A DNA stretch of 64,000 nt, taken from the NCBI RefSeq assembly GCF_000204055.1, contig NW_006768794.1, positions 1-64,000 on the forward strand. The letters are read 5' to 3'. Position 1 is the stretch's first letter; every line of letters starts with the position of its first letter. Position numbers and translations under genes: made by a program. The stretch comes from Melampsora larici-populina 98AG31. Its lineage: Eukaryota > Basidiomycota > Pucciniomycetes > Pucciniales > Melampsoraceae. The notes under the pieces are model-generated. The model was not told where the DNA came from. It was given only the letters and a program-made list of their open reading frames with translations, and searched no databases. This document shows positions 25,701-36,486 of the stretch, one piece after another.

Positions 25701-26180
25701 TTCCTTTGTGCAATTGGCCCCGGTCAAATTGATGCCTTTCAACTTGACGGTCAGTTTTTCGCTCACCTGCCCACAGGAACAAGTACGGTTAGCCTGGTGC
25801 ACAAAACGTAACGGTCTCCCGGCGTCCGAACTCACCTGATCATCCCCTAAAGCATCGAGTGGGTTGATGCTTAGCAGTATCGGTGCATAGTCCTCTGCAT
25901 ACGCCAGATAGAATAGTTCAGGGACCCGGCTTTTACCAAACCCGGTTCCAGCTAATAAAAAGGTCGTCCGACGGTTGATAAGATGTATTACCGATTCGAC
26001 TTGCTCAGCTCGTGCGGGGTATCCGTATTTGACTTGGAATAACGCGCCGATGATCTTTCCTTGTTCGGCTTCAGTGATACCGATCAGCTCTGGGCGCAGT
26101 TGGGGCCGTGCATTGATTGAAGTAGCTACAGCGAGTGCAAGCTGCTGGGCGTTGGCCGCGGAGACACTCCTTCGTAACAT
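22677..26180 (-). pseudogene. RecQ-like superfamily II helicase of the 8.7-kb element, broken by a MITE and a stop codon
   Basis: Exons 26180-25836, 25766-25659, 25581-23843 (interrupted), 23780-22790 and 22709-22677. Without the MITE at 24151-24966 and one copy of its AAA/TTT duplication the frame is continuous, about 798 aa. Motifs in order: Walker A LLAGTGFGKSR, DEAH box NVVDEAHMVY, MSATCTPQ (motif III), LIYSGTQNGT (motif IV), and QMSGRCGRDGRRG (motif VI) downstream of the MITE. A C-terminal CDCSNC cluster and a long Ala/Lys/Arg coiled coil follow. Besides the MITE, an in-frame TGA at 23967-23965 interrupts the frame just after motif VI. The role would be ATP-driven DNA unwinding during transposition; this copy is very likely dead. 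The 3' end overlaps the transposase. Confidence 0.82.
24151..24966. mobile_element. Foldback CACTA-type MITE inside the helicase gene (816 bp)
   Basis: Ends CACTACACCAAATGTAATC and its inverse, flanked by AAA on both sides (24148-24150, 24967-24969), a 3-bp duplication as in CACTA elements. The two arms (about 24151-24480 and 24640-24966) are inverted copies, so the single strand would fold into a very long hairpin. The inner arms share blocks with the elements at 28479-29291 and 55607-56727: GTACTAACAATAAA, CCTGTAACA, TGAAATTTGG and a CTCGATTTTT block. No protein coding capacity. Confidence 0.85.
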
Positions 26181-26374
26181 TGGAAGGCGATTGAGGCGAG
26201 AAGTTATTAGGAACGGGTGAGTGGTATGCGCGTGTGGTGCTACTGAGTGTTGAAATCGCGAACTTGGCGAAATTTCCTCGAAGAAGGTCAAACTGCAGTT
26301 TGACTTGCCAGTTTAGTCCGTTATGTCCACCTTATTAGGGTTTTAGGCGGCGCAGTCATGATTGGGTCATGTAC

Positions 26375-26668
26375 GGCCCCGGTGTTGGTGCCAAAGTGTT
26401 TTTTGGCTTCATCATGACCCCCTGATGGGCCGTTGGGAAATGGAGGGTGCCAAAATGACGAAGGCATTAGTGCGCATCATTTTCATTATGTGCTTGTCAC
26501 AAGTTGATAAGCACCAATATTGAGCAAGTGAGATTGGAGTTTTTGGGCAAAAGCCCTGTCTAGTCTCACGCGAGAAATTTGGGATTAGGCGTAAGTCCCT
26601 CGCTGGCGCTCGGAGGTACGTGGTACTTGTACCGACGGGGCCAGAGCGAGTGGACTTATATAAGTTTG
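26375..26668 (-). repeat. Right terminal inverted repeat, 294 bp
   Basis: Exact reverse complement of 17973-18266. The right target duplication AGCAGAAGC follows at 26669-26677. Confidence 0.93.
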
Positions 26669-26677
26669 AGCAGAAGC

Positions 26678-27867
26678 TGGCAAAGCAAACATATGAGTTC
26701 GATGTCCAGAAATCTAAGTGAGACTGGTCACTGGGCACGGAGCGCGCTTCTACATACGAGAATAGGTTGAGAAGTTGCCTCACTGTGACGTAGCCTCGAC
26801 GAACGATGTGTAATCCAACTTGCTGTGCTCATTACCTTCGCGAATATCTCTCATTACCATCGATCTTCGAGGATGCCTCTTTTCCCTCTCAAATGATTTC
26901 TACCTAATCACGTGGATGATCTTGAAATCCGGTGCTTCTCACATTGTTATTTTATTACTCAAAGCCCCTATCAATACTTCATCAATTAGATTCAAGTTAT
27001 TTTGAGATCTTCTCTTTGTTTATAGGATTATTCTTCGATTCCTATAAATGTTTCGTCCCACCACGCCTCTTCCTCTCTTTGTACAACCTTTTATTGACTT
27101 TGAGTCAGGTGCCCTGTAGTTAGATTCTATTCTGGGGTAGATTTTTCTCTCATTGCAACTGGGGCTCTACCCCTGATTCTGGCTAAAACCACCATCATGA
27201 GTGTAGCTCGGATCACTCGGACCCCCAGACCTATTCTTATCACAAGAATTGTGAGTTGTAAAGTGATCATTGAGACGTACTACAAATTCCTTTTTGAAAT
27301 GTGCATAAGCAAACCTACAAGTGGAACTTGGAGAGTTTGTTTAGATGAAAGCAAAGAATGTTTTGGGTAAAATCCCCAGAGTCAGACTACGTAACTAGAG
27401 ATAATACCATCAAACAAGCATAATTCAGGCAATAACTACCATTAATGCGGCAATAATTATCATAATAAGGCATCAATCAACATGAAGAGAAGAAAAGGTT
27501 CAATAATTATCGACTAGTCTTAAGTTAAAAATGAAAGTAAAATTAGCCCCAACATGAAACACATGCCCTACTACATGCTTCTGATTCTCAAGTAATTGTA
27601 AGGCTATGTGTCCACATACATAAATCAAAAACACTTCCAATGACCAGCAACCATCTGCAAAACACTGGCTTGAGCTAAAGCCGTTCTTTGTAGCAACTTG
27701 GAAAAGCGTTTTGGTAAGTTTTTTTTGGAGATACTGTTTAAATACTGAGTGTCTTCTATTGATCTTCATAAGTTGAGAATCTTGACATCATTGATCCGTA
27801 TGTAAATACCCAATGGTTCAAAGTGTTCAACCTCAAGTGTTGTGTTTAAAGTGTAGTTTTCTACATA
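26678..27867. other. Gene-free stretch
   Basis: AT-rich, only short unsupported frames. It separates the 8.7-kb transposon from the mariner-type element. Nothing recognised. Confidence 0.3.
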
Positions 27868-28478
27868 TACAGTGAGATTCCTTTATAAGCATGATGATGG
27901 TTGCACCAAATCCCATGCTAATATAAAAAATGCTTCTTATCGGAACAGACCCAATAGCAGCATAAAATGTGCTCAAAATTATGCTATGCTTAAATGTCAT
28001 GCCTAGGGCCAAATTTTTATCTTTTGGCGCAGTAAATGGCCCAAATGAGTTGTAAAAAACATATAGAATCATGTATTGTTTGCAAAAGTGCAGGGAAAGA
28101 AAGCATTTGAGAAATAATTGGAGCAAACCAACTGAAGATTAGGTGTAAAACAACTTATTCAATAAGATCACACATCAGGCAATAAGCTGTGAAATGAGAT
28201 TGATTGGCAAGATTATCGGGACACAGCTGAAAGTCGTAAAGATGTAACCATTCCTCTCAGCTAAGCCCAGAGGGGAGGTCTGGCTGAGAGACAAGATGCG
28301 CACAAGAAGCTGATCAACAGATGAGGTTGACATATTTTAGATGAGAAAACATATCTGTAGATATAGAAATTTGATGTTTTGAAACTCCTGAACTTGAAGG
28401 AACTCGAGTGGTGAGGGAGAAAACATGTTCTCAGTTTCTCATGCCAAACCTGGGTGCTCAGCTGTTGTCAGTTATGTA

Positions 28479-29291
28479 CACTACAAGAAATATAATATTT
28501 TCTGGGCAGAAAATTAAATTATTGATACACAAAAATATTGAGAGGCCAGGCAAAGGGCAAAAAATAAATAAAAATATGCATCTTGTTCCCTGCGTTGAGA
28601 ACCTCACTCTCCATATTTTTCCGTATTTTTACAGTCCATATTGATAAGTGTACTAACAATAAACCTTCATTATCATCCAATTACAACCTGTAACAAGCAC
28701 TGAAATTTGGCTCATTAGTGTTTAGAGCTTTTGATTTCTGAGAAAACTCATAACTTTTTCAATTCCGGGCCAAAACGCTCGATTTTGAGTGCATTGGCAA
28801 GCTGGAATGGTCCTCCAAATAGTTCATAATAAGACCACACAGCATGCTGGTCTGCTAAAAAAGATATCATCTTTTTTATACATTTGCACATACAGATCCA
28901 TAGAATGTTTGTCATACTAGCTACATAGTTATTGATGTTATGAAAGTTTGAGAACGGGAGTTCAGCTTTCTAATGCACCTGAAATCAAGTGTTTTGAGGC
29001 AGATTTGACAAAGTTATGGGTGTTTTCAGAATTCAAAAGTTTCTCTAAACACTTATCAGCCAAATTTCAGTGCTTGTTACAGGTTGTAATTGGATGATTA
29101 TCAAGGTTTATTGTTAGTACACTTATCAATATGGACTGTAAAAATACGGAGAAATATGGAGAGTGAAGCTCTCAATGCAGGGAACAAGATGCATATTTTT
29201 ATTTATTTTTTGCCCTTCTCCTGGCCTCTCAATATTTTTGTATATCAATAATTTAATTTTCTGCCCAGAAAATATTATATTTCTTGTAGTG
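28479..29291. mobile_element. Foldback CACTA-type MITE (813 bp)
   Basis: Starts CACTACAAGAAATATAATA and ends with the inverse; GTA flanks both sides (28476-28478, 29292-29294). The arms (about 330-380 bp each) are near-identical inverted copies. CACTACAAGAAA is the classic CACTA terminus. It shares the inner blocks GTACTAACAATAAA and CCTGTAACAAGC with the MITE at 24151. No coding capacity. Confidence 0.85.
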
Positions 29292-29298
29292 GTAATAG

Positions 29299-29771
29299 TG
29301 GCTCTCAAACCTGCCCCAGTTTTCAAAAAACCCAGTTGACCCAGTTGTTTTTTGGCAGTAACTTTGTGTATCAACTTGACATTTGTTGACAGCTCCCAGC
29401 CAAAAATTCCACTGGTGCAACCAGGTTCACCATGTCTGTTTTGAGGTAGCATGTCGACGTGCTCACACCAATCAATTTCCGTAGAGGGTGGATATAACCT
29501 ACAAACAGGTCTGAGAGCTAAGCATACAATTGCCTTTGTCAAGAGGTTCAGACAGCAAGAGTGTTAAATGGGCTCCTTTGTTCATAGTTCCATTGACAAA
29601 CGGTACTTTTTTGATTGTCTATTATTATTAACAAAGGATTTGCATTTTCTAGAGACGAATTGGATAAAGATCTGTTCAAATTTATTACACAACTCTCCGT
29701 GTGAGCACGTTGACGTGCTCATGGGGGACGGACATGGTGGTTTTTTGAAACTGGGTCAGGTTTGAGAGCCA
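29299..29771. repeat. Second palindromic repeat next to the MITE
   Basis: TGGCTCTCAAACCTGCCCCA at the left is repeated in inverted form at the right (GGGTCAGGTTTGAGAGCCA). A second inverted pair around GTGAGCACGT(T/C)GAC lies inside (about 29455 and 29700). It looks like an older foldback element of about 470 bp; the duplication at its ends is unclear. Confidence 0.5.
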
Positions 29772-30311
29772 ATAATGCTCCAAAATGATGCACCTATTGA
29801 ATAATATGTACTAAAGAAACTTGGCAGCAAAAATGGACAGACATTTTTTCAATTGGTCTTGGCTTTTTGAGTCGATTCAGGCTAAACTGTACTCCACTCC
29901 ACTCCACTTCGCCTTCCTTTCTCACATCACATAGAAGCATAACCACGTGTAGAAATTATGATATGCTTCTTTTTTCATGCTTCACATGAAATTTTACAAG
30001 CATATCAGTCAAAACCTGGAGCATATGCTTAAAATGCTTATAAATCTGAATTTACCGCCTACCAAAAATGGTTGCACCATTTTGTATGCTTAATAAAAAA
30101 TATGCTTGTAAAGGCAATGCTTAAAAAGGAATCTCACTGTATACAGGAAAGTTGAAGACCAAAAGTGTTTTCTAAATTCTGAGTGTTTTGGATGAAATTC
30201 CGTCATCTTCACGTCATTTCACTTCACTTTGGACTTCGAACTTCATTCCACCACAAAGCCATTAACGAACAACTCAAACTCATTCACCCACCATCCATCA
30301 ACATCAACATC

Positions 30312-31833
30312 ATGATCCAACCAAATCGATCAACCTCAAATGGCTTGAAATCAAAGCTCATCAAAACCATTAAATTTATAATTTATTTCGATTTGATTCT
30401 TAGTTTTTGTTTCATTTCAAATTTGATTTTTATTTCTACTATTATCTTGATGCCTTTTAATGGTTTATTAGCTTATGAAATTAATTCTAAAATTGCTAAT
30501 TTACTTTGGAAATCTATGCAATTCATCTTTGAAGGTTTAAGTTTAGGTCAAATTACTTTTTCAGGCGATGTTTTACCTGAAAATGAAAATGCGATTATTA
30601 TTGGTAAAAACGAACTTTGATTTTTTCTTTTCTTTATTTTGATTTGAAGGAAGGAATGAAAAACTAATGTGTTTGGAAAAAAATTGTTTGGTTCTTTAGC
30701 TAACCATCTTTCTTATTCCGATTTCTATTTGATCGTAAGTTCTGTTCTGTTCTGTTCTTTTATAAGAGAAACTCCGATCGTAGATAGCTAATCAATCTTT
30801 ATCTCGCTTGGAAATATACAGAATGGATTAGCTTTAAGAAAAGGAATGCTACCTTATTGTAGATGGTTCGCCAAGTCTTCATTGAAATATCAATTGCCCA
30901 TCTTCGGATTAAGTATGTATGTAAGTCGAAGGAAACCATTCAATTATAATCAAACTCATCAGGAAATGATGCCTAAATTCAATCTCGTTTTTATCAGTTG
31001 ATCGGAATGGTCATGATAACAAGGGATTGGTTAAAAGATTCAACTTCGATTAGTAAAGCATTTGCACATCTTAAAGATCCAATTGGAATCGGTAAAAGGA
31101 TTTGGTTGGTTTCTTTCTTAGAAGGTACAAGATTCACACCTGAAAAACGTTTGAAAGTTAGTTCAAATCTTCTTCTTGAGAAAACAAAATCATTCTGATC
31201 AGACAACTGATGTTTTCTTTACTTTTTTGGGGGGTATTTATAGAGTCAAGAGTTTTGTCGATCGAAGGGTAAACCAGTCTTGCAACACCTTTTGGCACCT
31301 CGCACAAAAGGTTTTGTAGCAGCTGTTCAAGGTAAGTCAGGATTTTAGACATTTTGTTCCATGAGAGAATTGAACTAAACCTGAACTACTTTTCCTGTAG
31401 AATTGAGAGGAAGTCAAGTTACTCATGTGTATGGTAAGCAACCCTAACTCAAAAAGACCCCTAGAATCCTGGTCCAATAAATCTGATGATTTGTCACCTG
31501 ATACCTTCATCTATCGTTTCTCAAGATTTGACATTAGCATATCGAGGACCAAAAGGTTTCAACGACCCCTCAAGCTTACTAACAGTTCACACAACTTCAA
31601 ACCTATCATCAACTTATTCATATCATGTGCATGTAAGAAGATATGCTTTAAATGAATTACCTAACACTGATGCAGAACTCACCAAATGGGTAGAATCAAT
31701 TTGGAAAGAAAAAGATGAAATCTTGAATGGTTTGAATGATCATTGGATTAATTGGGATGGATTGGTTGGGAATGGTGCTAAAAAAGATTCTTTGTCTGGT
31801 GCTTATGGTGTTTATCGCCAAGGGATTTGGTAA
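30312..31833 (+). CDS. Lysophospholipid / 1-acylglycerol-3-phosphate acyltransferase (LPLAT family)
   Basis: Seven exons join in phase: 30312-30603, 30700-30734, 30822-30920, 30998-31156, 31244-31331, 31401-31433, 31526-31833; 337 aa. The start is MIQPNRSTSNG; the open frame above it has no better ATG context. Residues about 20-50 form a membrane segment (FIIYFDLILSFCFISNLIF). The catalytic NHX4D motif is NHLSYSD at 99-105, and the substrate-binding EGTR is at 184-187 (FLEGTRFTPEKR). The C-terminal part (LAYRGP, GVYRQGIW) fits the AGPAT4/5-LCLAT1-like branch. It transfers acyl chains from acyl-CoA to lysophosphatidic acid or other lysophospholipids, probably in ER or mitochondrial membranes; exact substrate unknown. 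Confidence 0.85.
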
Positions 31834-32603
31834 TATATATATATATGTGTGTGTGTTTCTTATTTTGAGAGTTTTGTTTTTTTGTTTTAAAATAATGTAA
31901 AATGATGAGTTTTTATGTGGTGTATGGCTTGATTAGAAATGCCTCAATTTTGTTTGTCCTAGATTTCAAATTATTTAAAAGAAAACATGGTTCCTCTTCG
32001 TTTGTTCATTGTTCTTTGTCTGTTTTGGTTTATGTTGAAAAAAATGTATCATCTTTTATTAGATTGAAATAAATCTTAAAGAAGAGTGAACAAATCGTGT
32101 AACTATTGTGTTGGTCTCATTTACTAATGGTTTAAATACATCTTGTCAAAACAATTTTTTTCAGAGATTGAAAAACCAAACAAGAACGCCATTTTGTGAG
32201 CTAAGCACCAACAGGGCTATCGTGAGCTGAAAGTCGTGTTGTTCTTAAGAAGATGATGAACAGGTTTATCTGCTGTCAACTTCTGATGCATACCTCTGAT
32301 GTGGGTGCCGTTTATTGTGGACCTCAGCGGTTTATGGGGACCACAATTTTCATGTTCATTTTACTCATCACATGGGACATGGCTCATTCTGAAAGCATGA
32401 AAAAATATGTCTCAGAACAGGAAGAGGTTTAGTTCATTGTTCAGTTATGATTATCATTACTAAATGTTGGACCAAGAGATAAAACCAAGAAGTATCTGAC
32501 ACGAAAGTCTCAATTCGACTAATAAAAATACCAAACAAACCAGTTCTCTGATATAGGGAGTAAGGAAAGAGGTGACTACAAGAAAAACACAAATGAAATC
32601 CTA
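31834..32603. other. Convergent 3' region
   Basis: Opens with a TA/TG microsatellite (31833-31857) directly after the acyltransferase stop, then AT-rich DNA. Both neighbouring genes end here, so it should contain both polyadenylation regions. No gene seen. Confidence 0.4.
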
Positions 32604-33522
32604 TTAATCAGAATTCGCGTCATGAAAGAAATTCGATCCAAACAAAACCGCTGCACTATTTGTTCTGAGCTCCACGTTCTTATTCAAGAGTCCTTCAATG
32701 ACTTCGCGGCAATCTTTCGATACAGACGAAGGGATCATCAATGGGCCAGATATAATGTTCTCCGCCAAAGTCTTGTCGTCGCCTGAAGAGAGAATCGAAG
32801 TAAAACAAAGTCAAAGTCAGTCAGAAAATTGACTATGAAGGATGAAGATACATTGATAGAGGAAGATACATACTTGCTTCGAAAGGTGGCTTTCCTACCA
32901 CCATGTGGTAAAGCATCACCCCAAGGGCCCACCAGTCCACTGAATAGCCGTAAAACTGTTCTGTGAGCATTTCAGGCGCTTGTGCATAATCAGTTCCGCA
33001 AATACCAGAGGTCTTCCCGTCAGCAGAAGCTATGGCAGCAAGACCAAAGTCAGCAAGTCGGACCCTGTAATCAGATGCTATCAAGACGTTGGCAAGTTTG
33101 ATGTCGCGATGGATTATTTTCTTGCCATGAAGGTATTCGACTGCCCTTGCAATGTCTTCTATAATTAATTTTGAGTCTGCTTCAGGGAATACAGTAGAGA
33201 TTGCAGTAGCTTTATGGAGTAGTTCTTCAAGATCCCCAAAAGGCGCGAATTCTAGAACGATATGAACCAAGTCAGGACTAACATAACATGTATAATATTT
33301 GATGATAGAAAAATGATCAACTTGACGCAGTATCCTGAGTTCTTGTATGATGTCGTCAGCGTTGTCTTTTCCTTCTTCATCAGCATAGCATCGAATGACT
33401 TTTATTGCTCGTAAAGATTGGTCAATGTTGCTTCTAGCTCTCCAAACCGTACCAAAGCCACCTGAACCAATCTTCGTCAAGAGTTCAAATTCTTGTTCAG
33501 CTTTTGGGTTGTAAGAGGCCAT
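32604..33522 (-). CDS. Small serine/threonine protein kinase (catalytic domain only)
   Basis: ATG at 33522 (MASYNPKAEQEF). Exons 33522-32874 and 32782-32604 join in phase 1; 275 aa. Complete kinase core: Gly-loop GSGGFGTV (19-26), catalytic Lys41 (AIKVIR), HRDIKLAN (138-145) with Asp140, DFG (158-160), APE (182-184), DWWALGVML, and a C-terminal LLNKNVELR. The tail is very short, so there is no regulatory domain. The GTDYAQAPEM activation segment has an AGC/CAMK-like layout, but I cannot name the subfamily; a Ste20-like origin is also possible. It should be an active kinase, as all key residues are present. Confidence 0.85.
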
Positions 33523-34680
33523 GATAGAATGATGAGGGTTGATATAAAAGTTGAAGAGTTGTTGAATATAAAAACGTTGACGAGGCAAGCAGATAGGATA
33601 TGAAGTGTAGTTGATAAGATGTGGTATTTGGATAGGAGGGATTGGATCAAGTTGAGGCTGGCCAATGGATTTATATACCACGGTTGATGCTGATTCAGAT
33701 CAGCATGGTATCTATCAGAATGCGAATCATGCATTTTTAAAAATGTGAACAAAGGTGGAATCTAATCTGAATGGATTTATCTACCAGGGCTGATTGCGAT
33801 GCTGAGGCCGAAAAGTCATCGTCTCATTACGCATGCTGGCTGAGTAGCATTTTGACGCAATGAACAAAGGCACAGAGCTCAAGATCGTGATCACAAAGGT
33901 TGAACGTGTATTGCCTTTCGACATTTCTTTCGAAAGGGATTTGAGATCTTGGGCAGCTCTCTTATGGTCAATCATACATTTTTTTGATTACGGTACTGCA
34001 CCAGCAGTACGAATCACGTCAAACGCCCGCAAGTAATCCGGTAAAGAGCAAATTTATCCAGCACCTCCCATGATTCTTCTAGAGTTATTTTGTATACTAA
34101 GTGGATTATATGCAAGGTGCGACTTGGCCATTGTTTTTTTCGCTAAGATATTCGAGCAATGTTCTACAAAGTACCTTCAGGGATATCTCTTTTCTGGTTC
34201 ACCTGAATCCAAGGCATTTGCCTGGTTTTGAAGTCGTCTGGTGATCATCAGGTCTATACTTGAGAGTGGTTGATAAACACTAGACTGATACTATAGTAGC
34301 AAAAGCAGTGAAGCTAAGTACATGCATCATAATCATTTCACAATTTCATAATTGTAAGGTAGGAGCTGACCGTCACACTTGAGGGTTGAATAGAAATTTT
34401 GATCCTCATCCTCTCCTCACGTTGCTCTATTTTGTAGACTTCACTTGGTAGTGAAGGCCTTGTATCTAGATAGGAATACGACGTTTTACTGGTTATAGAA
34501 TCGCGCCTTTGATTGGTAGTCAGTATTACTCAAAAAAAACTTTCATAAAAGTAGAATCAGAACTCTACAAGTGATATAAAGTTGATGATTTACAACATGG
34601 GTGATACTGATGCTGAGGCCTTACTGTGTTGATCCTTGCATTAAACATAACTGTAACACTATCATATTTCCAATTCATCT
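33523..34680. other. Upstream region of the kinase gene; no further gene seen
   Basis: Contains a diverged repeated segment: TATACCACGGTTGATGCTGA near 33680 resembles TCTACCAGGGCTGATTGCGA near 33780. A minus-strand frame at 33975-33781 (64 codons) is open but has no supporting evidence. The remainder to 34680 is AT-rich and empty as far as I can see. Confidence 0.3.
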
Positions 34681-35596
34681 TCCCATCCAGGAAGCAATAC
34701 AAGTCCTGATGAATTGAAAGCTCTTTATTCCGAACGGAACTTGCAAGGTGTTGACGTCAAAATTAAAGCTTCTTGTGCTTTATGGAATTATGATATTGTG
34801 TTTCTACACTCATGAATATCCACAGATCTTGTGGTACTACAGGTCAAGTCTTGTGTCAAAGCCTAAGGTTATGTGACTCTTGAGAAGATCATGAAAGGAT
34901 ATAAAGTCTGCCGGGATTCCAAGTTCCTGATCTGCATTTGTAACTGTTTCTAGACTATATATTGAGATATTAGAGTCCTATTGATCTTGGTCAATATCAC
35001 CCTTTCACTAATCCACACTTGCATAAGAGTTTGGTCTTCAAGATTCAAGAGTTCCTTTGAAGTTATCTTTGAAATCAAGAAAAATAATTGCAAGAAACAG
35101 GTTTCATATCCTTCTCTCTTTTCAAACAAGGTAAGCAATATGATCTTTTAGTCTATCCCAATAAACTCCAAGTTTCCAAGCTCTGGCATACTCAGAGTGG
35201 CATCAACTATTTCACTGGTCCCAAGGAATTTGCATCAAAGTTCGAAAATTTCTTCAACCCTTATTTTAGGCCCTACCATTTTACTCCTCAGAAAACTCAT
35301 CCACCCTGTTGCAAAACATTTGATCAGATCACATCATCATGTAATGAATGTACGCAAGATGATCAAATACTGACATGTGTATCTCCCCCCTTTGAATCAA
35401 TGGTTCTTGAAGACTTAGTCCCTGCAGGAAACACTGCAATTGAAAATCACAAACACATTGTTCTCTGATACAAAATTTGAAGAAACAACACACAATGTAA
35501 GTTGAAATCATGCAACATATCATATCCATTATAAGGAAATTGTACATCCAATAATCATATCTGGAGCCTTTTTTTCAATCTAACATATCCTCACAG

Positions 35597-35963
35597 GGTT
35601 CATAGCAGATGGCAAATAATCACAGCCCTGCTGGTCTTGGGTGTCATCTTAACTGAAGTATGGGGGATCATCATTCCAATATTCAAGAAGCAACTGGAGC
35701 AACTGAAGCCATCCAGCTCTGATAACCCAATCTCATGCAACAAATGTGGTGAGGACATGAGCTTGGGATTTCAAATATCTTCCAACTGTAGAAAAGAATC
35801 AAAATGTACATGTGGAATCAGTAGTGACTATTGTTGTAGAGGCAAGATAACTTCTAAGACTTACATGTGTAAAGACACTTGTGGGATTAGACAAGTTTAT
35901 ATGAAACACTGCCCTCATCATAATGAACCATATCCTTGTTTCTCACTTCATCCTCCATATTGA
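35597..35963 (+). CDS. Cys-rich exon with an N-terminal hydrophobic segment (probable decayed or incompletely resolved gene)
   Basis: After a CCTCACAG acceptor the frame runs HSRWQIITALLVLGVILTE, a membrane or signal-like stretch. It continues into a domain with eleven Cys (CNKCGED, CRKESKCTCG, DYCCRGK, CKDTCGI) and a stop at 35963. Possible upstream exons on the same strand lie at 34692-34815 (SERNLQGVDVKIK), 35130-35390 (PCCKTFDQITSSCNECTQ) and 35427-35495 (ETLQLKITNTLFSDTKF). A later open segment ends at 36442. I could not build one continuous frame through all of them. I do not recognise the family; it could be a lineage-specific membrane or secreted protein, possibly a pseudogene. Confidence 0.3.
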
Positions 35964-36486
35964 TGTAAGCCTTAGGAAAAATTAAAAAATATCAGAAAAA
36001 ATACTTTTTCATTTCTATTGATTATTACTTACTGGATGTTGTTAGAGACACATTACACTGTTATTTGGAGCTCATTTATTTATCTCAATTTGAACATGCA
36101 TCATTCTTAATATCTTGTTAAAGTCAAAATAACACAGGATGTAAGGAAGCAGTTTTATTCTCCATACCAAAGCTTGAAATTATCTTTCAAATCCCAAACT
36201 GAAATTGTGAAGAAGTTAACTATATGGCATAATTTCTAAGGAGACTGATTATTGATCTTTATTCAAAAAGAGCAACAACTTCATTATGATGGATCTTCAA
36301 GTGAAAATATCTACTTCAAGATATATACTATCCTACTTCCATCTTGTTTCTTGAGAGTCAATTCAATACCCATACCAAGAGATGAGGCCTTTTCAGAAAT
36401 ATTTGATATCAAGAAGAAAAAATATTCCAAAATACCAATTTGATTCATTTGTGGTTTACTTGCACTGCCACTAGGTGTCAAAGAGC

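Larger units (their letters stand above)
17973..26668. mobile_element. Complete 8,696-bp TIR transposon with DUF6589-type transposase and RecQ-like helicase
   Basis: Bounded by 294-bp TIRs that I read as identical along their whole length, and by a 9-bp direct duplication (AGCAGAAGC). Three gene units lie inside: a 154-aa protein (minus), the transposase (plus) and a helicase (minus); the last two converge and overlap by 31 bp. A DUF6589-like transposase next to a superfamily II helicase recalls the helicase-encoding branch of the Academ superfamily as I remember it. The 9-bp duplication and long TIRs are also seen in Mutator-like elements, but the transposase does not look like a MULE. Identical TIRs imply recent movement or gene conversion. 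The copy carries a later CACTA-type MITE (24151-24966). Confidence 0.85.
27870..30139. mobile_element. Non-autonomous Tc1/mariner-type element (2,270 bp with nested MITE)
   Basis: Ends CAGTGAGATTCCTTTATAAGC and its inverse with one or two differences, flanked by TA (27868-27869, 30140-30141). Both subterminal regions carry many copies of ATGCTT/AAGCAT (e.g. 27888, 27929, 27984, and 29967-30125), plausible transposase-binding repeats. A GGTTGCACCA block also occurs inverted on both sides (about 27899 and 30070). No transposase frame remains. The MITE at 28479-29291 sits inside, so without it the element is about 1.46 kb. Confidence 0.72.

Noticed and set aside
17973..26668. Interpretation as a subtelomeric (telomere-linked) RecQ helicase gene
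   Set aside because: The helicase lies within exact TIRs and a target duplication, with host genes on both sides and no telomeric repeats in view.
17973..26668. Classification as a Mutator-like element from the 9-bp duplication and long TIRs
   Set aside because: The encoded transposase shows DUF6589-type blocks, not the MULE signature; kept only as an alternative to be tested.
33781..33975. 64-codon minus-strand frame with a hydrophobic stretch
   Set aside because: Single short frame without splice partners, domain or promoter signal; could be chance.
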